Below, in pieces: positions 1-8,944 of a stretch of DNA of 64,000 nt. The position numbers and the translations under genes were made by a program. Origin of the DNA: CAIWHR01 sp963786625 (lineage in GTDB: Bacteria > Pseudomonadota > Gammaproteobacteria > Burkholderiales > Casimicrobiaceae); NCBI GenBank assembly GCA_963786625.1, contig CAWAZS010000014.1, positions 124,001-188,000 on the forward strand. Reading direction: 5' to 3'. The notes under the pieces are model-generated. The model saw nothing but the letters and a program-made list of their open reading frames with translations. It was not told the origin of the DNA and ran no database searches. The first letter of the stretch is position 1; each line of letters starts with the position of its first letter.

Positions 1-1
1 G

Positions 2-499
2 CCGAAGGGCGATCCGGCGAAGGTCGCCGGCGGGAAGGACATCGTCGCCGCGTTGAAGAAGATCCAGGCCGCGCAGGCGCCGTTCGTCTCCCGTGGCGAC
101 AAGAGCGGCACGCACATGGCCGAGCTCGACCTGTGGAAGGCGTCCGGCATCGAGCTCGACAAGGCGAAGGGCCCCTGGTACCGCGACACGGGGCAGGGCA
201 TGGGACCGGCGCTCAACACGGCAGCGTCGATGAACGCCTATGTGCTCGCCGATCGCGGCACCTGGCTCGCGTTCAAGAACCGGGGCGACCTCGCCGTCCT
301 GGTCGAAGGCGACAAGCGGCTCTACAACCAGTACGGCGTGATCCTGGTGAATCAGAACAGGCATCCGAGCGTGAAGAAGGATCTCGGACAGGCTTTCGTC
401 GATTGGCTGGTCTCGCCGGCGGGGCAGAAGGCGATTGCCGACTACAAGATCAACGGCGAGCAGCTCTTCTTCCCGAACGCCGGGCAGGAGGATGCGTGA
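2..499 (+). CDS. tupA: Tungstate-type ABC transporter substrate-binding protein, C-terminal part
   Basis: The 5' end lies outside the window; the frame is open from base 2 and ends at TGA 497-499. The visible 165 residues carry SRGDKSGTH near residue 29, the oxyanion-binding SRGD-SGT motif of TupA/WtpA-type periplasmic proteins. The C-terminus (FVDWLVSPAGQKAIADYKI, then LFFP) matches the last lobe of that family. Such proteins deliver tungstate or molybdate to a TupBC permease/ATPase, which would be expected upstream, outside the window. The family assignment is firm; tungstate rather than molybdate specificity is inferred from overall resemblance. Confidence 0.8.
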   Translation, partial: PKGDPAKVAGGKDIVAALKKIQAAQAPFVSRGDKSGTHMAELDLWKASGIELDKAKGPWYRDTGQGMGPALNTAASMNAYVLADRGTWLAFKNRGDLAVLVEGDKRLYNQYGVILVNQNRHPSVKKDLGQAFVDWLVSPAGQKAIADYKINGEQLFFPNAGQEDA

Positions 500-608
500 A
501 TTTCGGCCGCGGGCACGATTGACCGGCTGTCGAATGCCGTGGGACAATCGCGCCCGCATCAACGCTCGTTTCCCAACGACCCTTCGGGGCCCACGACAGG
601 AGGATGCC

Positions 609-680
609 ATGACGAACATTGTCCAAGTCCCCATGTCGGCGGCCGCCCTCCGCATGATTCCGGCGGGCCCACGCGCCTGA
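609..680 (+). CDS. Possible 23-residue leader peptide upstream of rsgA
   Basis: A perfect AGGAGG (598-603) lies five bases before an ATG that opens a 23-codon frame (MTNIVQVPMSAAALRMIP...). It is followed by an 8-bp perfect hairpin and then rsgA, 180 bases downstream. The ribosome-binding site is stronger than that of rsgA itself, which is the main reason to list it. No homologue is recognised. It could be a regulatory leader, a tiny secreted or membrane peptide, or chance. Confidence 0.35.
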   Translation: MTNIVQVPMSAAALRMIPAGPRA

Positions 681-741
681 CGGTTGTCCGCCCCTAGCGC
701 CTTGTCCGGCGCAACGGGCCGATCCTCGTAGTCAAGGGTTC

Positions 742-762
742 GCGCGCCGCCTACCGGCGCGC
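742..762 (+). other. GC-rich hairpin between leader ORF and rsgA
   Basis: GCGCGCCG pairs perfectly with CGGCGCGC around the loop CCTAC. No T-run follows, so it is not a classical intrinsic terminator. Its place between the tiny ORF and rsgA would fit an attenuation-type device, which is only inferred. Confidence 0.35.
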
Positions 763-862
763 CGCCGACGTTTCCATCCCCGGTTGCTTCGCGTATCCGC
801 GCGGAGCGCTTTGGCGCGTGCCTGTACCGGCCGGCGCCGCGAGAAACGAAGGCCTCTTACCC

Positions 863-1963
863 ATGACGCTCGAATTCGATTTCGAAGTGCTGTCCTCGCT
901 GGGGTTGACCCCCGCGCTGGCCAGCCGTGCCGCAAGCCTTGCGGCGACGGAAACCGCAGTGGCAACAACTGGCGCGCATCTGATGCGCGTCACCGAGGTC
1001 CATCGGGAGACCGTGGACCTGCACGACGGTCGGGCCGAGCAACGCGCCCGTCCGCTCCCGCGGCTCGCCCGATCGCTGGCGGACGAAGGCACGGCGCTCG
1101 CCGTGGGCGACTGGGTGCTTGCCGCCAGCGACGTCCATGGCGCGCGCTGGGTGGCGCAGCGGGTGCCGCCGTCGTCGCACATCGCCCGTCGCGATGGCGA
1201 CGGGCGCCGCCATCCGGTGGTCAGCAACGTCGACACGGCGCTGCTGGTCATGGGCCTCGACGACGACTTCAACCCGCGGCGCCTCGAGCGCTATCTGGCC
1301 CTGGTCCACGGCGACGCGATCGTGCCGGTCGTCGTGCTCACCAAGCGCGACGTGGCGGCGCCGACCGACGACGTGCTGGACGCGCGCCTCGATGCGTTGC
1401 GCGGGCGCGTCGCCGCGCACGTCGACATCGTGGCGGTGAACGCCACGCACGAGTCCGCCGCGCGCGCGCTCGCAGGTTACCTCGGCCGGGGCCAGACGCT
1501 CGTCCTGCTGGGTTCCTCGGGCGCCGGCAAGTCCACGCTGACCAACACGCTGCTCGGCGCGCCGGTGCAGGATACGGGCGCCGTGCGCGTCAACGACGGC
1601 CGCGGCAAGCATACGACGACGTCACGTTCGCTGCATCGCGTGCCCGGTGGCGCCTGCGTCATCGACACGCCGGGACTGCGCACGCTGCGCCCGGATGGCG
1701 ACGAGGCCGCACTGGCGGGGAGCTTCGCCGATGTCGAGTCGCTGGCGCAGCGCTGCCGGTTTCGCGACTGCCGGCACGCCGAGGAGCCCGGCTGCGCCGT
1801 GCGCGAGGGTGTCGACGCCGATCGGCTGCGCAACTACCACAAGCTGCTGCGCGAGGTGCGGCGCGACACGATGACGGCGCTCGACCGGCAGCGCATGGTC
1901 GCGCAGTGGAAGGTGCGCGGCCGCATCGGCAAGGAACGGATGAAGGCGAAGCGCGGCGAGTGA
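863..1963 (+). CDS. rsgA: Ribosome small-subunit-dependent GTPase RsgA
   Basis: A 366-residue circularly permuted GTPase that acts in late 30S subunit maturation. An N-terminal OB-fold region comes first. The G motifs follow in permuted order: TKRD (G4), P-loop GSSGAGKST near residue 216, a threonine-rich switch I (GKHTTTS), and DTPGLR (G3). The C-terminal zinc-binding domain has the Cys-x-x-x-x-Cys-x-His-x-x-x-x-x-Cys pattern in RFRDCRHAEEPGC. The start ATG 863 gives the normal N-terminus; an upstream GTG at 818 would add 15 unsupported residues. It runs in the same direction as recG, 34 bases upstream of it. Confidence 0.92.
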   Translation: MTLEFDFEVLSSLGLTPALASRAASLAATETAVATTGAHLMRVTEVHRETVDLHDGRAEQRARPLPRLARSLADEGTALAVGDWVLAASDVHGARWVAQRVPPSSHIARRDGDGRRHPVVSNVDTALLVMGLDDDFNPRRLERYLALVHGDAIVPVVVLTKRDVAAPTDDVLDARLDALRGRVAAHVDIVAVNATHESAARALAGYLGRGQTLVLLGSSGAGKSTLTNTLLGAPVQDTGAVRVNDGRGKHTTTSRSLHRVPGGACVIDTPGLRTLRPDGDEAALAGSFADVESLAQRCRFRDCRHAEEPGCAVREGVDADRLRNYHKLLREVRRDTMTALDRQRMVAQWKVRGRIGKERMKAKRGE

Positions 1964-1985
1964 CGCCCCCGCTCCTGTCCTGCGC

Positions 1986-1991
1986 GATAAT
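1986..1991 (+). promoter_or_regulatory. Candidate -10 element placing recG on a leaderless mRNA
   Basis: GATAAT ends six bases before the recG ATG at 1998. A transcript from this box would begin at or within a base or two of the start codon, and no Shine-Dalgarno sequence lies in the gap. A -35 match is not obvious. Confidence 0.35.
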
Positions 1992-1997
1992 CGGGTC

Positions 1998-4184
1998 ATG
2001 GGGTCCACGAGCCGTCCGGTGCGGAAGACCACGAGCCCGGCCGGCGGAAAGCGCGCGGCGCGCGCCGGCGGCACCGTCGCCGACCTGATATCGCCGGCGA
2101 CGCCGGCGCCGACGGAAGCGAAGCCCGGCGGCCGCGGCCTCCACGATCAGCTCGTCAAGCTCGGCCTCGTGCGCGACCAGGATCTGGTGCTGCACATGCC
2201 GCTGCGCTACGAGGACCACACGCGGGTCGTTCCGCTCGCCGCATTGAAGTCCGGCGTGCTGCAGCAGGCGGAGGGCACCGTCGTCAACACCGACATCCAG
2301 TACCGGCCGCGGCGGCAGCTCGTCTGCCTGCTCGAGGACGGCGGCGAGGAGGACGGCGCGGATGGCGACGGACGGGCGCAGCTCGTGCTGCGCTTCTTCC
2401 ACTTCTATCCGAGCCAGCAGAAGGCGCTCTCGCCGGGGCGGCGCGTGCGCGTGTTCGGCGAAGTTCGCGACGGCCACTTCGGGCGCGAGATCGTGCATCC
2501 GCAATTCAAGGTGGTCGAGCCGGGCGCGCCGCTGCCGGACCGGCTGACGCCCGTCTATCCGACGACGGCGGGCCTCGGACAGGAGACGCTGCGCAAGGTG
2601 ATCGCGCGCGCGCTGGCCGCGGACCCGGCGCTGACCGCCGAATCGCTGCCCGATTGGCTCGTCGTGCGGCAGCATCTGTGGAAGTTCGCCGACGCCGTGC
2701 GCTTCCTGCACGCGCCGCCGCCGCGCCTGTCCGGCCTCACCCAGCGCGCGCTCGACGAGCGCACGCATCCGGCGTGGACGCGGCTCAAGTTCGACGAGCT
2801 CATCGCGCAGCAGCTGTCGCTGAAGGCGCACCGGAAGGCGCGCGCGGCACGGCGTGCGCCGGTGTTGACCGGGACCGGCGCGCTGACCGGCGCACTGCTC
2901 GCGCGCGTGCCGTTCAAGCTGACGCGGGCGCAGGAGCGCGTCTGGCGCGAGATCAGCCACGACCTGAAGCGCACGATGCCGATGCAGCGGCTGCTGCAGG
3001 GCGATGTCGGCAGCGGCAAGACGATCGTCGCCGCGCTCGCCGCGCTGCAGGCGATCGAGTCGGGGCGGCAGGTCGCGTTCATGGCGCCGACCGAGATCCT
3101 GGCCGAGCAGCACTACCGGAAGCTCGCGCAGTGGCTCGAGGGGCTGCCGATCGAGCTCGCCTGGCTTTCCGGCGGCCTGCCGGCCAAGGCGCGCAGGAAG
3201 GCGCTCGCGGCTCTCGCAAGCGGCGAGGCGATGTTCGCGATCGGCACGCACGCGTTGTTCGAGGACGAGGTGCTGCTGCCGCGCCTCGGCCTCGCGATCA
3301 TCGACGAGCAGCACCGCTTCGGCGTCGCGCAGCGGTTGCGCCTGCGCGGCAAGGCGATGGGCGACGCGCATCAGCTGATGATGAGCGCGACGCCGATCCC
3401 GCGCACGCTGGCGATGACCTTCTACGCCGACCTCGACGTGTCGGTGCTGGACGAGATGCCGCCCGGGCGCACGCCGGTCGCGACCCGGCTCGTCAACAAC
3501 AAGCGGCGCGCCGAGGTGATCGAGCGCGTGCGCCGCGCCTGTGCGGAGGGGCGGCAGGTCTACTGGGTGTGCCCGCTGATCGAGGAGTCGGAGAAGCTCG
3601 AGCTGCAGACCGCGGTTGCGTTGCACGCCGAGCTCACCGCCGCGCTGCCGGAGTTCGCGATCGGGCTGCTGCACGGACGCATGAAGCCCGACGAGAAGAC
3701 CACGGTGATGGCGGATTTCGTCGCGGGACGGATCCACGTGCTGGTCGCGACCACGGTGATCGAGGTGGGCGTGGACGTGCCCAACGCCTCGCTGATGGTG
3801 ATCGAGCACGCCGAGCGCTTCGGGCTCGCCCAGCTGCACCAGCTGCGCGGACGCGTGGGCCGCGGCGCGGCCGAGAGCACGTGCTACCTGCTGTTCGAGG
3901 AACCGCTCACCGACACCGCGAAGGCGCGGCTCAAGGTCGTCTACGAGAACACCGACGGCTTCGAGATCGCGCGGCAGGACCTGGTGATCCGCGGCCCCGG
4001 GGAGTTCCTCGGCGCGCGGCAGTCCGGCGTGCCCCTGCTGCGCTTTGCCGATCTGGAGAAGGACGTCGCGTTGATCGAAAAGGCGCGCGACGCCGCCGAC
4101 GAGCTGCTGGTGAAGGAGCCGGCCGCTGCCGCGACCCATCTCGAGCGCTGGCTGGGCGGTCGGGAGGAGTTCTTCAAGGCGTAG
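1998..4184 (+). CDS. recG: ATP-dependent DNA helicase RecG
   Basis: A 728-residue superfamily 2 helicase that remodels stalled replication forks and branch-migrates Holliday junctions. The N-terminal wedge domain (LRYEDHT..., then FFHFYPSQ) is followed by Walker A GDVGSGKT near residue 337 and the DEQH box in IIDEQHRFG near residue 435. Motif III is MSATPIPRTLAMTFYADLD, and the C-terminal helicase lobe has TTVIEVGVDVPNA and QLRGRVGRG. Length and motif order are normal and the frame is intact. The first 40 residues are basic and low-complexity, so the true start could be a little further in. Confidence 0.96.
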   Translation: MGSTSRPVRKTTSPAGGKRAARAGGTVADLISPATPAPTEAKPGGRGLHDQLVKLGLVRDQDLVLHMPLRYEDHTRVVPLAALKSGVLQQAEGTVVNTDIQYRPRRQLVCLLEDGGEEDGADGDGRAQLVLRFFHFYPSQQKALSPGRRVRVFGEVRDGHFGREIVHPQFKVVEPGAPLPDRLTPVYPTTAGLGQETLRKVIARALAADPALTAESLPDWLVVRQHLWKFADAVRFLHAPPPRLSGLTQRALDERTHPAWTRLKFDELIAQQLSLKAHRKARAARRAPVLTGTGALTGALLARVPFKLTRAQERVWREISHDLKRTMPMQRLLQGDVGSGKTIVAALAALQAIESGRQVAFMAPTEILAEQHYRKLAQWLEGLPIELAWLSGGLPAKARRKALAALASGEAMFAIGTHALFEDEVLLPRLGLAIIDEQHRFGVAQRLRLRGKAMGDAHQLMMSATPIPRTLAMTFYADLDVSVLDEMPPGRTPVATRLVNNKRRAEVIERVRRACAEGRQVYWVCPLIEESEKLELQTAVALHAELTAALPEFAIGLLHGRMKPDEKTTVMADFVAGRIHVLVATTVIEVGVDVPNASLMVIEHAERFGLAQLHQLRGRVGRGAAESTCYLLFEEPLTDTAKARLKVVYENTDGFEIARQDLVIRGPGEFLGARQSGVPLLRFADLEKDVALIEKARDAADELLVKEPAAAATHLERWLGGREEFFKA

Positions 4185-4228
4185 CGTGCCGTCCCGCCGG
4201 CGCCCGCATGGGCGCGATCGGATCGGCC

Positions 4229-4258
4229 TTGCGGCCGCGCCTGTCCCGGTGCTAGTAT
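4229..4258 (+). promoter_or_regulatory. Candidate sigma-70 promoter for the secreted protein gene
   Basis: TTGCGG (4229-4234) and TAGTAT (4253-4258) are 18 bases apart, about 40 bases upstream of the gene starting at 4299 and downstream of the recG stop. Confidence 0.4.
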
Positions 4259-4298
4259 GACATTGGCATAACTGCGCAGCCCGGGCCGCGCGGAGGGC

Positions 4299-5943
4299 AT
4301 GCCGATGAACCCGAAGCTCGCATCGATCCTTTCGTGTCTCGCGCTCGGCCTCGGCGCCGCGGCCTCGGCGCTCGCCCAATGCCCGGCCACGCTCCCCGTT
4401 CAGGGCGCCGCCGTTCCAGGCCCGCTGCCGGTCTTTCCGCCGGACAACTGGTGGAACCTCGACATCTCGGGCGCGCCCGTCGACCCGAACTCGGCAAGCT
4501 TCATCGCGTTCGTCAACAACGGCGGCACGCGGCGCCTGCATCCCGATTTCGGCGGGGAAGCCGCCCCGGGCAGCGTCGACATCTACGGCATCCCGTACGC
4601 GATCGTCGACGGCAATCAGCCGAAGCAGGCGGTCACGTTTCAGTACTGGGACGAGAGCGACGGGGTCGACCCGGCGACCGGGCGCGGGCTCGCGTTCTAT
4701 CCGCTTCCGGCACAGGCCATCAGTGAGCCGCACTGGATCGAGGGCGGCGCGCCGGGCAGCGTCGATCAGCGCAGCCAGAGCGATCGCCACCTGCTGGTGA
4801 TCGATTGCACGAACCGGCATCTGTACGAGCTCTACAACGTCTGGTTCGATGCGGGTCGGGCGAGCTGGTTCGCGGGTTCGGGCGCCTTCTTCGACCTCGG
4901 AGCCAGCCATCGGCGCCCCGACGGCTGGACCTCGGCGGATGCGGCGGGACTCGCCATCTTCCCTGGCCTCGTTCGCTACGACGAGGCGTGGAACGCGGCG
5001 ATCACCGACATCGGCCACGCGTTTCGCGTGACCGTGCGCGCGACGAACGGCTACGTCTATCCCGCCTCGCATCGCGCCGGATCCACGGCCGGGGCGCTGC
5101 CCATGGGCGCGCGGCTGCGCCTGAAGACCAGCGTCGGCGGGTCCGATCCCGCGCTGCGCGCGAGCGACCCGAACGTGCAGAAGATCTTCCGCGCCATGCA
5201 GAAGTACGGCCTCATCGTCGCCGACAACGGCTCCGACATGTACGTCACCGGCACGTTCGACGCGCGCTGGAACAACGACATCCTCAATCCGGCGTTCGCC
5301 AAGCTCACCGCGAGCGACTTCGAGGTGATCCGCTTGGGCTGGCGGCCGATCGTCGACGCCGTCTTTCTGGACGCATTGAGCGTCGATACGGGCCCGGTCG
5401 TCGGCGGCGCCACGGCGACGGGAACCGTTGCCCTCTCCGTCGCCGGCGCTCGCCGGCGGCGTGACGGTCGCGCTGTCGAGCGCGAGCCCCGCGCTCGTCG
5501 TGCCGGAAAGCGTCCTCGTTGCCGAAGGCGCGACGACGGCGAGCTTCGGCATCGCGACGACGCAATCGGCGCCGACCAGCGCGATGACGATTTCGGCGTC
5601 CTACAACGGGGTGACGAAGACGGCCACGCTCACCGTCAGCGCACCCGCCGCGTCGTCGATCGCCGCGCTGGTCCTCGCCCCCGCCGTCGTGACGGGCGGC
5701 GCCTACGCCGAGGCAACGGTGACCCTGGTGCGGCCGGCCCCGGCCGGCGGCGCGCTGGTGCGCCTGGCAAGCTCCAGCCGGCCGCTGGGCCGGGTGCCCG
5801 CCAGCGTACGCGTGCCGGCCGGTGCCACGTCGGCGGTTTTTCCGGTCGTCACGAGAGCAGGAAAGAGCGGGGAGATGACGATCTTTGCCCGGTACGCGCA
5901 AACCACCGCGGTTGCCACGCTCACCGTCAGACGCCATCAGTAG
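4299..5943 (+). CDS. Secreted protein with C-terminal Ig-like repeats, frameshifted
   Basis: A signal peptide (about residues 1-27, cleavage after ALAQ) is followed by a 340-residue region rich in Trp, Tyr and Asp (PPDNWWNLDISG near the start) whose family I do not name. Near base 5440 the frame changes. The continuation (5428-5943 frame) encodes two or more Ig-like units with the pattern GGVTVALSSASPALVVPESVLVAEGATTASF. This is typical of surface or extracellular proteins of this class. Because both halves are clean and contiguous, this is annotated as one locus of about 548 residues with a single indel. Whether the indel is real is unknown. Confidence 0.7.
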
Positions 5944-6085
5944 TGCCTTAGTCCGTTAGTGCCGGTGCCCGCAGCATCGCCGCGCCGGAGCCGGAAGTCG
6001 GCGGCGCCCTGCCCTCTGCCCGGGCTCCTTCCTCGTTTTCTGACCGAAATCAAAGTCTTGAACCCGCCCAGCCGCGCGCATAAGC

Positions 6086-6091
6086 TAGAAT
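6086..6091 (+). promoter_or_regulatory. Candidate -10 box upstream of hemA
   Basis: TAGAAT (five of six consensus bases) lies 27 bases before the chosen hemA start. A TTGAAC at 6058-6063 sits 22 bases upstream, too far for standard spacing; TAAGCT at 6081 would give 17. An identical TAGAAT precedes thrH. Confidence 0.35.
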
Positions 6092-6117
6092 CTCGTGCTC
6101 GGCCACCCATGACCGCG

Positions 6118-7371
6118 ATGTCCCTCTACACCCTCGGCTTGAACCACCAGACCGCGCCCGTCGACGTGCGGGAGCAGATCGCGTTCTCGCCGGACGCGCT
6201 GGGGCACGCGCTGCGCGACCTCCTCGCCCGCCCCAAGGTCAAGGAAGCCGCGATCCTGTCGACCTGCAACCGGACGGAGCTGTACATCCACGGTACCGAG
6301 CCGGCGCCGGTCGTGCGCTGGCTGGAGGACTTCCACCACGTTCCCAAGGAGTCGCTGTCGCCGTACATCTACACGCTGCCGCGCGAGCAGGCGGTGACGC
6401 ACGCGTTCCGCGTGGCCAGCGGCCTCGACTCGATGGTGCTGGGCGAGCCGCAGATCCTCGGCCAGATGAAGCAGGCCGTGCGCCACGCGGAGTCGGCCGG
6501 CAGCCTCGGGCTCGTCCTCAATCGCCTGTTCCAGCGCACGTTCGCGGTGGCGAAGGACGTGCGCACGCAGACCGACATCGGCAGCGCGTCGATCTCGATG
6601 GCGGCGGCCTCCGTCAAGCTGGCCGAGCGGATCTTTCCGACGATCTCCGAACAGCGGCTGCTGCTGATCGGCGCCGGCGAGATGATCGAGCTGACCGCGA
6701 CGCACTTCGCGGCGCGCAACCCGAAGTCGATCACCATCGCCAATCGCACGCTCGAGCGCGGCAAGCAGCTCGCCGAGCGCTTCCATGCCGAGGCGATCAC
6801 GCTGAACGAGGTGCCCGACGTCCTGCCGCGCTTCGACATCGTCGTCACCTGCACCGCGAGCACGCTGCCGATCCTCGGCAAGGGTCTGCTCGAGCGCGTG
6901 GTCAAGACCCGCCGGCACACGCCGATCTTCATCGTCGACCTGGCCGTGCCGCGCGACGTCGAGCCCGAGGCCGCGGAGCTGGACGACGTGTTCCTCTACA
7001 GCGTCGACGACCTCGCCAACATCGTCAAGGACAACCTGCAGGTCCGCAAGGAGGCGGTCGTGCAGGCCGAGCAGATGATCGCGACGCAGGCCGAGAATTT
7101 CCTGCGCTGGCTCGAGGGCCGCAGCGTCGTGCCGACGATCACCGCGCTGCACGGGCACCACGACCAGCTGCGCGCCGCCGAGCTCGAGCGCGCGCGGCGC
7201 CAGCTCGCCAACGGCACGCCCCCCGAGCAGGTGCTGGAGATGCTCGCGCGCGGCCTCACCAACAAGTTCCTGCACGGCCCCACGCAGGCGCTGAACCAGG
7301 CCGGCGACGCCGAGCGGGCGGAGCTGGTGGCGGTGTTCGAGAAGATCTACAAGATTCCCGACGGGCATTAG
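6118..7371 (+). CDS. hemA: Glutamyl-tRNA reductase
   Basis: A 417-residue enzyme that reduces glutamyl-tRNA(Glu) to glutamate-1-semialdehyde, the first committed step of C5 heme synthesis. The N-terminus has the family signature LGLNHQTAPVDVRE, and the catalytic cysteine lies in STCNRTELY. DSMVLGEPQILGQ follows, then a Rossmann NADPH domain (GAGEMIEL) and the C-terminal helical dimerisation domain. Start ATG 6118 gives MSLYTLGLNHQ; ATG 6109 would add three residues. It heads the hemA-prfA-prmC group usual in Betaproteobacteria, here separated from prfA by a repeat array. Confidence 0.95.
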   Translation: MSLYTLGLNHQTAPVDVREQIAFSPDALGHALRDLLARPKVKEAAILSTCNRTELYIHGTEPAPVVRWLEDFHHVPKESLSPYIYTLPREQAVTHAFRVASGLDSMVLGEPQILGQMKQAVRHAESAGSLGLVLNRLFQRTFAVAKDVRTQTDIGSASISMAAASVKLAERIFPTISEQRLLLIGAGEMIELTATHFAARNPKSITIANRTLERGKQLAERFHAEAITLNEVPDVLPRFDIVVTCTASTLPILGKGLLERVVKTRRHTPIFIVDLAVPRDVEPEAAELDDVFLYSVDDLANIVKDNLQVRKEAVVQAEQMIATQAENFLRWLEGRSVVPTITALHGHHDQLRAAELERARRQLANGTPPEQVLEMLARGLTNKFLHGPTQALNQAGDAERAELVAVFEKIYKIPDGH

Positions 7372-7385
7372 CGCCGCCCGCCACA

Positions 7386-7401
7386 GCCGCCTGAAGGCGG
7401 C
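7386..7401. repeat. REP-like hairpin, variant B
   Basis: GCCGCCTGAAGGCGGC is a 6-bp stem with a four-base loop. It recurs at 8914-8929 and, inverted, at 36932-36947. It is the compensated version of the variant A hairpin that follows. Confidence 0.8.
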
Positions 7402-7436
7402 CCCACGCCCTCATTGTCGGCGTCGCCCGCGGTGCC

Positions 7437-7710
7437 GTGGGTCCGGCTTCAGCCGGATCCGATTGATGCGCCGTCGTCGTGGGTCCGGCTTCAGCCGGAC
7501 AGGACCGATGCAGCGGTGTCGTGGGTCCGGCTTCAGCCGGACAGGCCCGATGCCGCGGTGTCGTGGGTCCGGCTTCAGCCGGACAGGCCCGATGCCGCGG
7601 TGTCGTGGGTCCGGCTTCAGCCGGATAGGCCCGATGCCGCGGTGTCGTGGGTCCGGCTTCAGCCGGATAGGCCCGATGCCGCGGTGTCGTGGGTCCGGCT
7701 TCAGCCGGAC
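7437..7710. repeat. Seven-copy tandem array of REP-like hairpins, period 42
   Basis: The core GTCCGGCTTCAGCCGGAC, preceded each time by GTGG, begins at 7441, 7483, 7525, 7567, 7609, 7651 and 7693, an exact 42-base period. The palindrome is a 7-bp stem with loop TTCA. Between cores lies a near-identical segment (AGGCCCGATGCCGCGGTGTC in the middle copies), more diverged in the first copies. Two copies end GGAT instead of GGAC. The array fills the hemA-prfA gap, so it would be transcribed if the genes form an operon. The 42-base period keeps a frame open in several directions, which explains spurious ORFs here. Spacers are not unique and no cas genes are present, so it is not CRISPR. Confidence 0.95.
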
Positions 7711-7767
7711 TGACCCGGTCGGCCGGGCGATACGCTCGGATGATCGAAGCACAAGTAACCATCGTCG

Positions 7768-8853
7768 ATGAAACTCTCTTTGCGCACCAAGCTCGAATCG
7801 CTCGCGCATCGCCTCGCCGAGCTGGACGCGACGCTTTCCGCCGAGGACGCCGTGCGCGACCTCGATCGCTATCGCGCGCTCAGCCGGGAGCGCTCCGAGA
7901 TCGAGCCCGTCGTCTCGCGCTTCGGCGAATACCAGCGCGCCGAAGAGGATGTGGCGACCGCCAACGAGATGGCGCGCGATCCGCAGATGAAGGCGTTCGC
8001 CGACGAGGAGCATGCCGCAGCGACTGCGAAGACCGAGGCGCTCGCCGCCGAGCTGCAGCGCATGCTGCTGCCGAAGGACCCGAACGACGAGCGCAACGTG
8101 TTCCTCGAAATCCGCGCCGGCACCGGCGGCGACGAGTCGGCGCTCTTCGCCGGCAGCCTCTGCCGCATGTACACGCGCTATGCGGAGCGCAACCGCTGGC
8201 AGGTCGAGATGGTCTCCGCGTCGCAAGCCGAGCTGGGCGGCTACCGCGAGGTGATCCTGCGCATCGTGGGGCAGGGCGCGTACTCGAAGCTCAAGTTCGA
8301 ATCCGGCGGCCACCGCGTCCAGCGCGTGCCCGAGACCGAGGCGCAGGGGCGCATCCACACGTCGGCCTGCACGGTGGCCGTGATGCCCGAGGCCGACCCG
8401 ATCGCCGACATCACGATCAATCCCGCGGACATCCGCATCGACACCTTCCGCGCGTCGGGCGCCGGGGGCCAGCACGTCAACAAGACCGATTCGGCGGTGC
8501 GCATCACCCATCAGCCGTCGGGCATCGTCGTCGAATGCCAGGACGACCGGTCGCAGCACCGCAACCGCGCACAGGCGATGGCGGTGCTCGCCTCGCGCCT
8601 GCTCGACCGCGAGCGCCGGGAGCGTCAGCAGAAGGAGGCGTCGATGCGCAAGTCGCTGGTCGGCAGCGGCGATCGCAGCGAGCGGATCCGCACGTACAAT
8701 TTTCCGCAGGGGCGCGTCACCGATCACCGGATCAACCTGACGCTGTACAAGATCGACGCGATCATGGACGGCGAGCTCGACGAGCTGACGGCGGCGCTGG
8801 CGCAGGAGCACCAGGCGGAGATGCTCGCGGCACTCGCGGGTGAGGAAAAGTGA
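7768..8853 (+). CDS. prfA: Peptide chain release factor 1
   Basis: A 361-residue class I release factor that reads UAA and UAG. The codon-recognition region has HRVQRVPETEAQGRIHTS, where PET stands at the RF1 PxT position. The peptidyl-tRNA hydrolysis loop is SGAGGQHVNKTDSAVR, containing the GGQ whose Gln is methylated by PrmC, encoded two genes downstream. Start ATG 7768 (MKLSLRTKLESLAHRL) matches the family. The frame is intact and of normal length. It lies 58 bases after the hairpin array. Confidence 0.97.
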   Translation: MKLSLRTKLESLAHRLAELDATLSAEDAVRDLDRYRALSRERSEIEPVVSRFGEYQRAEEDVATANEMARDPQMKAFADEEHAAATAKTEALAAELQRMLLPKDPNDERNVFLEIRAGTGGDESALFAGSLCRMYTRYAERNRWQVEMVSASQAELGGYREVILRIVGQGAYSKLKFESGGHRVQRVPETEAQGRIHTSACTVAVMPEADPIADITINPADIRIDTFRASGAGGQHVNKTDSAVRITHQPSGIVVECQDDRSQHRNRAQAMAVLASRLLDRERRERQQKEASMRKSLVGSGDRSERIRTYNFPQGRVTDHRINLTLYKIDAIMDGELDELTAALAQEHQAEMLAALAGEEK

Positions 8854-8869
8854 CGGCTGGCGAATTCCT

Positions 8870-8934
8870 GCGGGTCCGGCTTCAGCCGGACGTGCCGTGG
8901 CGACGGAAGACTGGCCGCCTGAAGGCGGCCCCAC
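8870..8934. repeat. Pair of REP-like hairpins, variants A and B
   Basis: A variant A core lies at 8874-8891 and a variant B core at 8914-8929, 22 bases apart. They occupy nearly the whole gap between the prfA stop and the GNAT start. Confidence 0.85.
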
Positions 8935-8944
8935 GGAGCTGTGC

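Noticed and set aside
742..762. Hairpin before rsgA as a rho-independent terminator
   Set aside because: No T-tract follows the stem.
1659..5552. A 1297-codon minus-strand frame across recG
   Set aside because: Antisense shadow of a conserved gene in high-GC DNA; Arg/His/Ala-rich with no domain pattern.
7437..7710. CRISPR-like look of palindromic repeats with regular spacing
   Set aside because: Spacers are nearly identical to one another, the palindrome also occurs singly elsewhere, and there are no cas genes.
7414..7713. A 99-codon frame of WVRLQPD repeats, and matching frames on the other strand
   Set aside because: It is the translation of the 42-base hairpin array; the period is a multiple of three, so frames stay open by construction.
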